DNA of 64,000 nt from Robertkochia flava (GTDB taxonomy: Bacteria; Bacteroidota; Bacteroidia; Flavobacteriales; Flavobacteriaceae): positions 124,001-188,000 of the forward strand of contig NZ_JAINZT010000005.1 in assembly GCF_020166515.1 (NCBI RefSeq). The letters are read 5' to 3'. The position numbers and the translations under genes are program-made. Shown piece after piece: positions 46,459 through 54,812 of the stretch (position 1 is the stretch's first letter; each line of letters starts with the position of its first letter). The notes beneath the pieces were generated by a model. It had not been told where the DNA came from and did no database searches. It saw only the letters and a list, made by a program, of their open reading frames with translations.

Positions 46459-47223
46459 ATGATTACAGGTCGCTTCAAATTAACACCCTGGCTTGATCCT
46501 TTTGTTCAAACTAATACCTGGATCACAATGGAAAGATTACAAAGTAATGCCCCCCTGAACTTTGAATTGCAAAACAACCTGGGTTCCATGGCATTTCCGG
46601 CAGAGGGGGAAACCCTGCTGAAAACGCTTTACGGGGAGTTGGAAGTGAAGATGAAACCCTTGCGTTTCCGGGCCGATGTTACCAAAGCCACCCGCGAGAC
46701 CGCAAAGGAAGCTAAAGAGTATCAGATCCGATTAAAGAAATTAAATGCCTTCGGACTCAAGGAAGTTACAGACCGTCTAACCATGTCCCTTCTCGCGGCA
46801 ATGGGGTACCATACCGGGCAAAACGGATTGTCGGTACAATTGCGCAGACGGATCCTGGATCGTATCTACTTTAATAATTTTCCCAAGGGTACCAAGCGGG
46901 AATTGATTACTCAGTGGCAGGAATTTAAACCGGAAGAGCGTTTGCGGTTCATGGCAGAAACCCTGACCTATCTGTGTCTTAGCCGGGAGCATCAGATAGA
47001 TCCGGATGCTTTAAGGTCGGTAAAAGACCTCAAGCAAGACCTGGCCTACCTGCGTAAGATGTATTATTACCCGTCTTATACCTATGCCTGGCCCACAGCC
47101 GCATCCGGAGTGGATGCCCTGATCACCAATACAGTGATGGTTAAGAGCAGGGAAAATACAAGAGTGAATTCTGTATTAGGGGCTGTATACCTGTTAACCC
47201 GGAAAGTATTCTTTCTGGCCTGA
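46459..47223 (+). CDS. Hypothetical protein, no recognised family
   Basis: A 254-residue protein without signal peptide or clear membrane segment. It is basic and helix-rich, with paired charged stretches (RETAKEAKEYQIRLKKLNAF; LQDLAYLRKMYYYPSYTYAW-like tail). I recognise no domain. The coding character is normal for this genome and a good terminator follows, so I treat it as real. It lies between an outer-membrane phospholipase and a gene for an MtfA-like peptidase, both on the other strand. Confidence 0.6.
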   Translation: MITGRFKLTPWLDPFVQTNTWITMERLQSNAPLNFELQNNLGSMAFPAEGETLLKTLYGELEVKMKPLRFRADVTKATRETAKEAKEYQIRLKKLNAFGLKEVTDRLTMSLLAAMGYHTGQNGLSVQLRRRILDRIYFNNFPKGTKRELITQWQEFKPEERLRFMAETLTYLCLSREHQIDPDALRSVKDLKQDLAYLRKMYYYPSYTYAWPTAASGVDALITNTVMVKSRENTRVNSVLGAVYLLTRKVFFLA

Positions 47224-47257
47224 TCTGCAACATACATTTCATTTGAATTAGCGAAGG

Positions 47258-47288
47258 TGCTTCCGGAATTCCGGAGGCATTTTTTTTT
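47258..47288 (+). terminator. Terminator after the hypothetical gene
   Basis: TGCTTCCGG (47258-47266) pairs with CCGGAGGCA (47271-47279, one G-U), loop AATT, then eight T or more. Confidence 0.8.
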
Positions 47289-47310
47289 AAAGGAAAAACA
47301 AAGGAGGGTG

Positions 47311-48084
47311 TTATCTCAGGTTCCGAAGAAATTCGGTGGGCCTTTTGGGGTCTCTGGGATCCTGTTTTAACAACAGGCACATCGATTTATACAGGTCCGG
47401 GTTTTCCGCATAAAAAGCATAGGGTTTCTCGAAGAAATTTTCCAGGGCGGCAGAGAAGAGCTCCATCAGGTTGGTGCCGGCATAGCGCTTAAAAAGTACC
47501 GATTGCCCGCGTCGGATACGAACCAATTGTTTCAGTCCAAGGTGTTCCCAGGATTTCAGTTGCCTGGGATGCAGAATTTTTTTAATGATGCCGCAGATCC
47601 TGTTTTCCAGGATAAGACAATGTCCGAATTCGTGAATGGCCAGGTTCGCTCCCTCGGTAGGAACCACAAATCCCATTTCCACCGCAGGCCAGCTCAGGTT
47701 CACACTGCCGGTTAACGGATTCACATCGCCATTGAAGAAGGCATTCATGTTTTTATAGGTATAGGGCTTTGAAAAAATAAAGATGCGTTTAAAATGTTCC
47801 AGGACATCGCGTCGCAAGCCAAAGGTGATCTGTACAAAGGCACTGCCAAGCAGGATCTTCATCTCACGGGAAACGTGGAATCCTGGTTCCGAATAAATAT
47901 TCACGGACCTTAGAAAGACGAGGGTGCGAATAACGAATTCCCGTTTTTCACTACTATCCAAATGCTGGTAATATGCATTGCGGTCCATCAGGACAAGATG
48001 ACATTCTTCTTTTTGGGAAGTGCCTACCAAATAATCGATTACCCTGTACCTGATATTCAAAGTGAAAGATTTTAAGTTTGCCAT
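47311..48084 (-). CDS. MtfA-like zinc metallopeptidase (M90), copy 1
   Basis: A 257-residue protein. The zinc-binding helix is AIHEFGHCLILEN (HExxH at about residue 151), and the later glutamate-rich segment NLMELFSAALENFFEKP supplies the third ligand, as in E. coli MtfA, where HExxH is at the same distance. MtfA is a peptidase that also binds the glucose repressor Mlc. No Mlc gene is nearby. It lacks a signal peptide. A paralogue lies 1.0 kb away on the same strand (49056-49817). Confidence 0.85.
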   Translation of the reverse strand: MANLKSFTLNIRYRVIDYLVGTSQKEECHLVLMDRNAYYQHLDSSEKREFVIRTLVFLRSVNIYSEPGFHVSREMKILLGSAFVQITFGLRRDVLEHFKRIFIFSKPYTYKNMNAFFNGDVNPLTGSVNLSWPAVEMGFVVPTEGANLAIHEFGHCLILENRICGIIKKILHPRQLKSWEHLGLKQLVRIRRGQSVLFKRYAGTNLMELFSAALENFFEKPYAFYAENPDLYKSMCLLLKQDPRDPKRPTEFLRNLR

Positions 48085-48272
48085 TCAGAAGCAGGTAGAG
48101 GAAGAAGCGGGGTAATCTTTTAAATTTAGTGAAAATATTGAATGTCAGTACATTATCTGCGTTTTTAGGTGTTTAATGTCAGACAAACGTAAAAAGTTGT
48201 AATCAAATCCTCTTTTTCTTACGGTTGAATTACTTCTTCTCTTTCGACTGATTAAATCATGGTAATAAATAA

Positions 48273-48293
48273 GGCCGGTAAAAATTACCGGCC
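48273..48293 (-). terminator. Hairpin behind the lipoprotein gene
   Basis: GGCCGGTAA (48273-48281) pairs perfectly with TTACCGGCC (48285-48293), loop of three. On the minus strand it is followed by an AT-rich tract, so it could end the lipoprotein transcript. Confidence 0.45.
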
Positions 48294-48338
48294 ATGAATA
48301 GGAATAACATCAAAAAAGGTACCGGCTGGATAGTACTT

Positions 48339-48917
48339 TTAATCCTCAGAGCCCGTACAATTATTTTCCAAAGCAACATTGCTATTTGTTGCATAGAACA
48401 AACCATCCGGATTTTCATAAAGTAGCCAAACATGAAGTGTCCATCCTACTCCATCAATATAATACCAAGCATCCCATTCCCCGGAGAATCCTTCTGGTGC
48501 AACTCCAGGATCTCCCGGTACAATATATTCAACACCTACTGCCTTATAGTTTCCATCTGCAGTACATCCTACCAGGATAGTTTCCGGCTTGTGGATCTTG
48601 AATTTACCATCTGATAGAAATTTCATGTTTGCATAGTGATTCCCCATGTTTGGTAAATATCCTGTGAGGTCTTCGGTCCATCCGGCAGCCGTTACATCCT
48701 CCAGGGTTTCCATGTCTTTTACAACCCTGTACAAACGATGGAGTTCCTGTGTGAGAACGACATTATCCTGATATTCGGCAGGAACAAATGAAGGGAGCAT
48801 GGCCCGGGATTGGATTTCAATTAAGTTTTCTTCATCCAGGGTTTCTGAAAGGTCATTAGAACATGAAAGCAGACAAGTAGCGATCAGGGCAGCACATATA
48901 AATCTTAGTGTTTTCAT
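48339..48917 (-). CDS. Hypothetical lipoprotein
   Basis: A 192-residue protein with a type II signal peptide ending in LLSC (cysteine at about residue 19). The mature part has GYLPNMGNHYANM, GVEYIVPGDPG and LHVWLLYENPDGLF. These short patterns recall a secreted family seen in several phyla, whose role I do not know. It sits between the two MtfA-like genes on the same strand, with gaps of 254 and 138 bases, so it may or may not share their transcript. Confidence 0.72.
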   Translation of the reverse strand: MKTLRFICAALIATCLLSCSNDLSETLDEENLIEIQSRAMLPSFVPAEYQDNVVLTQELHRLYRVVKDMETLEDVTAAGWTEDLTGYLPNMGNHYANMKFLSDGKFKIHKPETILVGCTADGNYKAVGVEYIVPGDPGVAPEGFSGEWDAWYYIDGVGWTLHVWLLYENPDGLFYATNSNVALENNCTGSED

Positions 48918-49055
48918 TGTATTGATCGTTTATTGGTTAGGACGCTAAAGTTACTTAGAATTCCAAGGTAATTCTGTCACATATCCTTCAAAACCAATAA
49001 CATATTATTCATATTTGATGTTTTTCAGGTGTCGGGAATGTCTGGTTAAGGTAGG

Positions 49056-49817
49056 CTAAGGCAAGGGAGGGTAGGGTGTAAATCTTGGATCCTGCTTGAG
49101 CAGCATGGTCATGCATTGGTAGAATTCCGGATTTTCTCTGGCAAAGGCCTCCGGTTTTTCAAAAAACAGTTCCAGGGATACGGCAAAAAGCTCCATCAGA
49201 TTCGTGCCACCATAGGCCCGGAAAAAGGGAGCCTGCCCGTTGCGAATCTGCCGAAGTAAAACCACAGCCTGTAGTTTCCAGGCTCTTAGATCGGAAGCAT
49301 TGAGGATGCGATTCAGGTAACTTCGCCTGGAGTTCTCCAGGATCAGGCAGTGGGCAAATTCGTGAATGGCCAGGTTGATCCCGTCCTCGGCATCCTCAAA
49401 TCCACGGGCCACAGAAGGCCAGCTGAGGTTGATGGTCCGGGTTCGGGGATTAACGTCGCCTTTAAAGCGTTTGGAGGTGTTTTTGTAGGAATAGGGGCCA
49501 GAGAAGATAACGATGCGATTGAAGTACTCCAGCACATCCTCATTTAACCCGAAAGTGACCTGCACGAATGCTGCCGATAATATGATCTTCATAACCAGGG
49601 GCACGGAAAGCCCCTCCTGGGAGCGAAATCGGGTTGTACCAATAAAAAGGTGGGTGCGTATAATAAAATTACGCTTCCCTTCGGGAGAAAGTCCCCTGTA
49701 ATAGGTGTTGTGACGGAGCAGAACCTGGTGATATACTGCTTTTTTAGTCGAGCTTAAGAAAAGATCGATCAGCCGGTGCCTTACATTGATATAGGTGCTT
49801 TTTACGAGGTTAATCAT
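49056..49817 (-). CDS. MtfA-like zinc metallopeptidase (M90), copy 2
   Basis: A 253-residue paralogue of the copy at 47311. HExxH is AIHEFAHCLILEN at about residue 151, and the third-ligand region is NLMELFAVSLELFFEKP. The start at ATG 49817 (MINLVKSTYINVRHRLID) aligns with the start of copy 1, so the longer in-frame ATG at 49901 is less likely. The two copies share most landmark segments (VTFGL, GDVNP, NLSWP), so they come from one duplication, followed by clear divergence. Confidence 0.85.
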   Translation of the reverse strand: MINLVKSTYINVRHRLIDLFLSSTKKAVYHQVLLRHNTYYRGLSPEGKRNFIIRTHLFIGTTRFRSQEGLSVPLVMKIILSAAFVQVTFGLNEDVLEYFNRIVIFSGPYSYKNTSKRFKGDVNPRTRTINLSWPSVARGFEDAEDGINLAIHEFAHCLILENSRRSYLNRILNASDLRAWKLQAVVLLRQIRNGQAPFFRAYGGTNLMELFAVSLELFFEKPEAFARENPEFYQCMTMLLKQDPRFTPYPPLP

Positions 49818-50174
49818 AAAGTAGTGGTGGTATCGGATTTGGTCTGCCTGAAACGAAGATACTATAAAATCGTGTTTCCAGCTTTCTCCATGAGATATCA
49901 TAGATCGTATACGGTTCAGAGACTGAGTGTATGCAACAGGTACCTGTGGTAATCATCTATATGAACACCTGGTTCGGGGTAACATAATCACGATACTTTG
50001 GGTGGTGATCACCTGTCATCAGTACAGGAATGCTGTATAACCAGCATACCCGGTTAAAGACCTGAACCTCTAAAAACGAAAAAAATGAAAGAATTTTGGT
50101 GCTCCTGTTTAAATGAGCTGTAACAATTGCGATTTGCTATCATCTTTTTATAAACCAATTTGTTGTACATCGAT
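49818..50174. other. Divergent intergenic region with palindromes
   Basis: Upstream space of two divergent genes. ACAGGTACCTGT (49936-49947) is a perfect 12-base palindrome and GGTGATCACC (50004-50013) a perfect 10-base one; either could be an operator. No gene is seen. Confidence 0.4.
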
Positions 50175-51056
50175 ATGAAACTAAAGAACGTTTTCCCGGT
50201 AATGATTTGTTTTCTCAGTTTGATCCCCCTGAAGGCCCAGGATCCCCTGGAGCAGTATAACCGGGCCTTCGCAGAAATAAAAGATCAGCAGGCAGAACTT
50301 TTGGTATTGGGCAGCTTTCATTTTAAGGATGCCGGTTTGGACGGATACAAACCCCAACACGATATCAATATCATGTCTGAAGAAAAGCAGGCTGAATTGG
50401 CTGTTATGCTGGAGGATCTGAAGGTCTTTAATCCCAACAAGATCGCAATAGAGGTTAGAAAGGAAGATCAGCCCCGGGTTGACTCTTTATACCAGGCGTA
50501 TTTAAAGGGTGATCTCAAGTTGAAATCCAATGAGATCTACCAGGTGGCCTTCCGTTTGGGTAAAATGCTGGGACATAAAAAGCTGTATGCGGTGGATGCC
50601 CCGGCCCGGTCGTTTAAGGAAGAGGGGGGCGATGCTTTCCACAATGAAAAACAGGCCTACTATATCGGAAAAGCTTCCCCGGAAGCATTGCGCTATGAGC
50701 AACAGATCGATTCGTCCTTTTTTAAGTTTTACCAGGCAGAGGACCTGATGAAAACGCAGGTTCCCCTGAAGACCTTTTTTAAATATATGAACCATCCGGA
50801 GGTACTTCGCGTAAGTCACGGGCATTATGTGATGGGGAGCTTTAAGATGGGGGAAGGTACCGATTATTACGGGGCCGACAGCGCCGTTTGGTGGTATAAC
50901 CGAAATATGCGGATTTTCCACAACCTACTGCAAATCAAAGCCCCCGGAGACCGTGTCATGCTCCTTATCGGCGCCGGACATGCACCTATTATCAATTTCC
51001 AGGCCGATGCTTCCTTCGATTTTAACCTGGTACCGGTTTCAGAAGTTTTAAAATAG
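50175..51056 (+). CDS. DUF5694 family secreted protein
   Basis: A 293-residue protein with a signal peptide ending in IPLKAQ. The family DUF5694 has LLVLGSFHFKD near the start and KIAIEVRKEDQ later, a layout shared with TraB/Tiki-like proteins, some of which are metallopeptidases or haem-linked; whether that applies here is uncertain. The start is ATG 50175 (MKLKNVFPVMICFL), which leaves a proper signal peptide; an in-frame TTG lies 5 codons upstream. The protein is probably periplasmic. It is a single gene. Confidence 0.78.
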   Translation: MKLKNVFPVMICFLSLIPLKAQDPLEQYNRAFAEIKDQQAELLVLGSFHFKDAGLDGYKPQHDINIMSEEKQAELAVMLEDLKVFNPNKIAIEVRKEDQPRVDSLYQAYLKGDLKLKSNEIYQVAFRLGKMLGHKKLYAVDAPARSFKEEGGDAFHNEKQAYYIGKASPEALRYEQQIDSSFFKFYQAEDLMKTQVPLKTFFKYMNHPEVLRVSHGHYVMGSFKMGEGTDYYGADSAVWWYNRNMRIFHNLLQIKAPGDRVMLLIGAGHAPIINFQADASFDFNLVPVSEVLK

Positions 51057-51239
51057 TTCCAGGATTCCCCGGACCTGGCATGCCTGAGCGAAGTCGGCCT
51101 GGAGTGGACCAGGATGGTAAGTATTTTTAAAAGTTTAAATGATATATGGGATATTGTTTTTTGTATTCCGTACCTGCTGTTTCCATTGCGGAGGTGACAT
51201 AAATAAAAATCCGGCAGTTCGGGTTGTTTAAGGTTTTGC

Positions 51240-51247
51240 TATATTTG
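51240..51247 (+). promoter_or_regulatory. Promoter box before the 233-residue secreted protein
   Basis: Perfect TATATTTG box 40 bases before the ATG at 51288. No clear TTG element at the right distance. Confidence 0.5.
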
Positions 51248-51287
51248 GAATGATCGCGTATCCGTTAATGACCAAAATCTTAAGACT

Positions 51288-51989
51288 GTGAAATACTATA
51301 TCTTCCTATTTAACGCATTTATCTTTCTTTTCAGTTTCGGTATAAAGGCACAAAACAGCGGAAACCTGGTGGAGACCAATCGTATAAACAGCATGGGGAA
51401 TAATCGTCCGAACCAGATCATGACCATTAAAAAAGACTATTCTGATGTAAAGGCGAAGGGCAGTCCGTACTTAAACGAGGCTTATGTAAAGGGCACCGTA
51501 TATATTAACGGTAACCCGAATAATGAGGCCTTTATCCGCTACAATGCCCACCTGGATTTTATTGAGGTTAAAGAGGGGAACCAGGTATATCAGCTCTTTC
51601 GTCGCCCGAACATCTGGGTAGAAATGAACGGTAAAAAACTGGGCATTCTGGAGTACCTGGAAAACGGAGAATCCAAAAGTGGTTATCTGTTTCCCCTTGC
51701 AGAAGGTGCTATGTCCTTTTATAAGAAACCGGCCAGGCGACTGATCGACGGGAAAGAACCAAAATCGGGATACGACCAGTATATCCCTCCCAGATATGTA
51801 GACGACCATCGGTATTATCTCCAAATGAATGATGGTCCCATAACGGAGGTTAAGGTGAATAATCGTTTTGTAAAGGAATTATTCGGTGCGGATTACAAGA
51901 AAGTGACTGAGTATGCCAAAACACAGGATCTTGATCCTAAGAACCCGGAAGAACTCGCAGCGCTTATTGATTGGTATAATTCATTGTAA
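51288..51989 (+). CDS. Hypothetical secreted protein
   Basis: A 233-residue protein with a signal peptide ending near IKAQN. The mature part has a run of short beta strands (LNEAYVKGTVYINGNPNNEA), then QLFRRPNIWVEMNGKKLG. I do not recognise a named family; similar secreted proteins of about 230 residues are common in Bacteroidota. It is a single gene with its own promoter box. Confidence 0.68.
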   Translation: MKYYIFLFNAFIFLFSFGIKAQNSGNLVETNRINSMGNNRPNQIMTIKKDYSDVKAKGSPYLNEAYVKGTVYINGNPNNEAFIRYNAHLDFIEVKEGNQVYQLFRRPNIWVEMNGKKLGILEYLENGESKSGYLFPLAEGAMSFYKKPARRLIDGKEPKSGYDQYIPPRYVDDHRYYLQMNDGPITEVKVNNRFVKELFGADYKKVTEYAKTQDLDPKNPEELAALIDWYNSL

Positions 51990-52038
51990 GCCGGATAGTC
52001 AGAACCAGCGATCAGCGATCAAGACTTTTTTAGTTTTA

Positions 52039-52125
52039 TACCTCCGTACCTCCGTACCTCCGTACCTCCGTACCTCCGTACCTCCGTACCTCCGTACCTC
52101 CGTACCTCCGTACCTCCGTACCTCC
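52039..52125. repeat. Tandem repeat of the 8-mer CCTCCGTA (10 full copies and a part)
   Basis: Starting at 52041 the unit CCTCCGTA is repeated ten times without any change and ends in CCTCC at 52125. Every copy is identical, which suggests a recent slip or conversion. It sits in the space between two convergent genes. Confidence 0.98.
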
Positions 52126-52144
52126 AACCAGTCAGATCATTTCC

Positions 52145-52161
52145 TCAGGCCTAAGGCCTGA
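52145..52161. other. Palindrome between convergent genes
   Basis: TCAGGCC (52145-52151) / GGCCTGA (52155-52161) with loop TAA. It may act as a terminator for either neighbour, but no T run follows. Confidence 0.4.
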
Positions 52162-52205
52162 CTCACAAAGACAAAAATCTATCATCAGACATTTATCATT
52201 GATAA

Positions 52206-53006
52206 TCACTTGGTATCCGCGTACCCTGGTACCTTGGTAACCGCTTCCAGCACCTTACTCGCATGTGCATACCCGATCTCATAAGCTTTGTCGATGCCTT
52301 TTTTATCGAGGACACCGATGAGATCGAGGTCTTCCGGACGGAACAACAGGTCGGGAATATGAAGTTTATTCAGAGCACTGGCGTGGAGCATCAGCAGGTT
52401 GGCCCTTTGGGAAATCTGAAAGGAATTGCTGATCTCTTTTTTAGACAGCTCCTTCATGGAAGAGGTGTAACTACCAATGATATACTCGGCCTGGCCCTGC
52501 AGGGGTTCCAAGGGGAAGTTGTTCATAACCCCTCCATCTGAGTAGAGTTCGCCTTTGATCTCTACCGGGCTGAATACCGGAGGCAGGGCAGCGGAGGCCA
52601 GAAGAGGGTGAATGAGTTCTCCGGTCTGGAAGTAAACCGGCTTGCCTTTTTGCAAATTGGTAGCGGTTACATACAGGGGACGGTGCAGGGCTTCAAAGCG
52701 GTTCTCAGGAAAATACTTTTCAAGGGCGAACAGGTATTTTTCGGTGTCGAAAAGTCCCGGCTTATTAATGGTTACGAAGTTGTATTTAAAAAGAGGTGTT
52801 TCCTTAAAGAACGCCAGCATATCCTCCGGATTGAAATTATTGGCATATAGGGCACCCACTAAAGCTCCGGCACTGACCCCGGAAATGTAATGCGGATATA
52901 TATCGTGTTCGCTCAGCGCCTTGATGACCCCGATATGGGCCATTCCCTTTACCCCGCCACCGGAAAGTACAAGGCCGATTTGTTGGTTCTCTAATGATGC
53001 TGGCAT
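52206..53006 (-). CDS. Patatin-like phospholipase
   Basis: A 266-residue patatin-like protein. The oxyanion motif is GGGVKGMAHIG, the serine nucleophile is in GVSAGAL, and the catalytic aspartate is in YSDGGVMNN. There is no signal peptide, so it should be a cytoplasmic acyl hydrolase acting on membrane lipids; the class resembles RssA/YchK-like proteins. The start is ATG 53006 (MPASLENQQIGLVL), nearer the family norm than the in-frame start at 53039. The last residues run into a stretch rich in GGTACC. Confidence 0.88.
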   Translation of the reverse strand: MPASLENQQIGLVLSGGGVKGMAHIGVIKALSEHDIYPHYISGVSAGALVGALYANNFNPEDMLAFFKETPLFKYNFVTINKPGLFDTEKYLFALEKYFPENRFEALHRPLYVTATNLQKGKPVYFQTGELIHPLLASAALPPVFSPVEIKGELYSDGGVMNNFPLEPLQGQAEYIIGSYTSSMKELSKKEISNSFQISQRANLLMLHASALNKLHIPDLLFRPEDLDLIGVLDKKGIDKAYEIGYAHASKVLEAVTKVPGYADTK

Positions 53007-53253
53007 ATTTTGTTTTTGCAGGTTAATTCTGAGCAACAAGGTACTGTTTTATTTTTTTCCGGCCTTTACATTCGCAACCATCGGGGTTTCTCTGAATCAA
53101 AGCAAATAGATTGGATACCCCCGAGTAAGTTGTCTTCGATTTAAGTTTATAAATATTACAGTATTTAGAGATTCAAAATCAAAACCCTCCGGTCTTTCAA
53201 AGGCATTCCCTAAATTTATCTTCCTGTGACCATTCAACACAAAAAAAGATGAG

Positions 53254-54246
53254 ATGAAAGCACATAATGAAAAGATCAGATGGGGTATTGTCGGACTCGG
53301 TAAAATTGCAGGGAAGTTTGCAGCCGATCTGGCGCTGGACAAGGATGCGGAGCTGGTAGCTGTAGCTTCCACCTCGCTGATCCGCGCCCAGGAATTTGCA
53401 GAACTACACCATGCAAAAATCGCATTTGGCTCTTACGAGGAATTATTTGCCTGTCCCGAGGTAGATGTGGTTTATGTTGCCAATGTGCACTCCCAGCACG
53501 CCAATACCAGTATCTCGGCCATGCAGCACGGCAAGCACGTCTTATGCGAGAAGCCTGCCGGAATAAATGCCGGGGAAGTACAGGAGATGATTAACGTTTC
53601 CAGAAATCAGGGGGTATTCTTTATGGAAGCGTTATGGTCCAGGTTCAATCCTTCTATCCGGAAGGTTAAGAATCTGATCGATGAGGGTGTCCTGGGAACC
53701 CTGCGATATGTTCATGCCGACTTCTGTTTTTATGCCCTTGACAGGGACGAGAACGGACGCCTGCTGAATCCTGCCCTGGGGGGTGGGTCGCTTCTGGATA
53801 TTGGGATCTATCCCGTGTTCCTTGCCTACCTGCTTTTGGGACTTCCGGATGAGATGGATGCCCGGGCCAGGTTTTTTCATACCGGGGCAGAGGTACAGAC
53901 CTCCATGCTTTTTACTTATCCCAAAGCCCAGGCCATACTGCATAGCTCCCTGGCAAACAATGCCAAAATGGAGGCCAGGATCACGGGGGAGAATGGAGAG
54001 ATCTATATCGACCCAAGGTGGCATGAGGCCTCGGGTTTTACCCTTATTCAAAATGGAGAGGAAAAAAGGGAGCACCTACCTGTAACGGGAAAAGGCTATT
54101 TTCACGAGATCGGGGAGGTACATCAGTGCATTCGACGAGGGGTTCTAGAGAGTGAATTGTGGTCTCATTACGACTCCCTCCAACTCATCCGACTTTTGGA
54201 CCAGGTCAGGGAACGATGCGAAATACATTTTCCATCGGTTGATTAA
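53254..54246 (+). CDS. Gfo/Idh/MocA-family oxidoreductase
   Basis: A 330-residue NAD(P)-dependent oxidoreductase. The dinucleotide-binding part is WGIVGLGKIAGKFAADL (start), and the family motif reads CEKPAGINAGE with the lysine used in catalysis. Members oxidise sugars or inositols; the nearest type by length is dihydrodiol- or xylose-dehydrogenase-like. Without a neighbouring pathway the substrate stays open. It is convergent with the thioesterase gene. Confidence 0.88.
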   Translation: MKAHNEKIRWGIVGLGKIAGKFAADLALDKDAELVAVASTSLIRAQEFAELHHAKIAFGSYEELFACPEVDVVYVANVHSQHANTSISAMQHGKHVLCEKPAGINAGEVQEMINVSRNQGVFFMEALWSRFNPSIRKVKNLIDEGVLGTLRYVHADFCFYALDRDENGRLLNPALGGGSLLDIGIYPVFLAYLLLGLPDEMDARARFFHTGAEVQTSMLFTYPKAQAILHSSLANNAKMEARITGENGEIYIDPRWHEASGFTLIQNGEEKREHLPVTGKGYFHEIGEVHQCIRRGVLESELWSHYDSLQLIRLLDQVRERCEIHFPSVD

Positions 54247-54265
54247 TTAATCTTAGAACGGTTAG

Positions 54266-54742
54266 TTAGTTTTTAAAGAAGGGTTCCATTTCTTCGCTGA
54301 TCTGTTCTCTCAGGGCTTTCAGTTTTTTTGCATAGGTAGCCAGTTGTTTTTCCTTCTCAGTTTCAGGTTCCCATTTTTTTACAGGCACGGGATTCCCTTT
54401 CCCGTCGACCGAGACAAAAACGATCACGCAGTGGGTTTTCTTTTCAAACCCTTCTTTTTCGAAATTCCTGGAATAAACATCCACCGCTATGTGTACACTG
54501 GATTTTCCGGTATAGATCACGTAGGCATCGATCTTAATGACCTCCCCGATGTTGATGGGTTTGTAAAACCGTATGCCTCCCACATACACGGTAACACAAT
54601 AGGTTTCTGCCCAGGTACGGGCGCAGGTGTATGCGGTTTGGTCGATCCATTTCATTACGACCCCTCCGTGTACTTTACCTCCAAAATTCACATCGGTGGG
54701 TTCACTGATAAACTGAAAGGAAATCCGGTGCTGGTCCTTCAT
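54266..54742 (-). CDS. Acyl-CoA thioesterase (hotdog fold)
   Basis: A 158-residue hotdog protein. N and G in the segment VNFGGKVHGGVVMKWIDQ belong to the active site of the YciA/BACH-type acyl-CoA thioesterases. It hydrolyses acyl-CoA to free acid and CoA; the chain length is unknown. The C-terminus is a lysine/glutamate-rich helix. Located 70 bases behind the amine oxidase gene on the same strand. Confidence 0.88.
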   Translation of the reverse strand: MKDQHRISFQFISEPTDVNFGGKVHGGVVMKWIDQTAYTCARTWAETYCVTVYVGGIRFYKPINIGEVIKIDAYVIYTGKSSVHIAVDVYSRNFEKEGFEKKTHCVIVFVSVDGKGNPVPVKKWEPETEKEKQLATYAKKLKALREQISEEMEPFFKN

Positions 54743-54812
54743 AATTTTAAGTGTTGAATTTCCTTAAAGTTAGGAGAATTCTCCCGATCTGATCGAATTC
54801 CGTGGAGCATAA

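Noticed and set aside
51913-52161. Plus-strand open frame with repeated YLRTSVPP
   Set aside because: It is the 8-mer repeat read through in three successive phases; it starts inside the secreted-protein gene.
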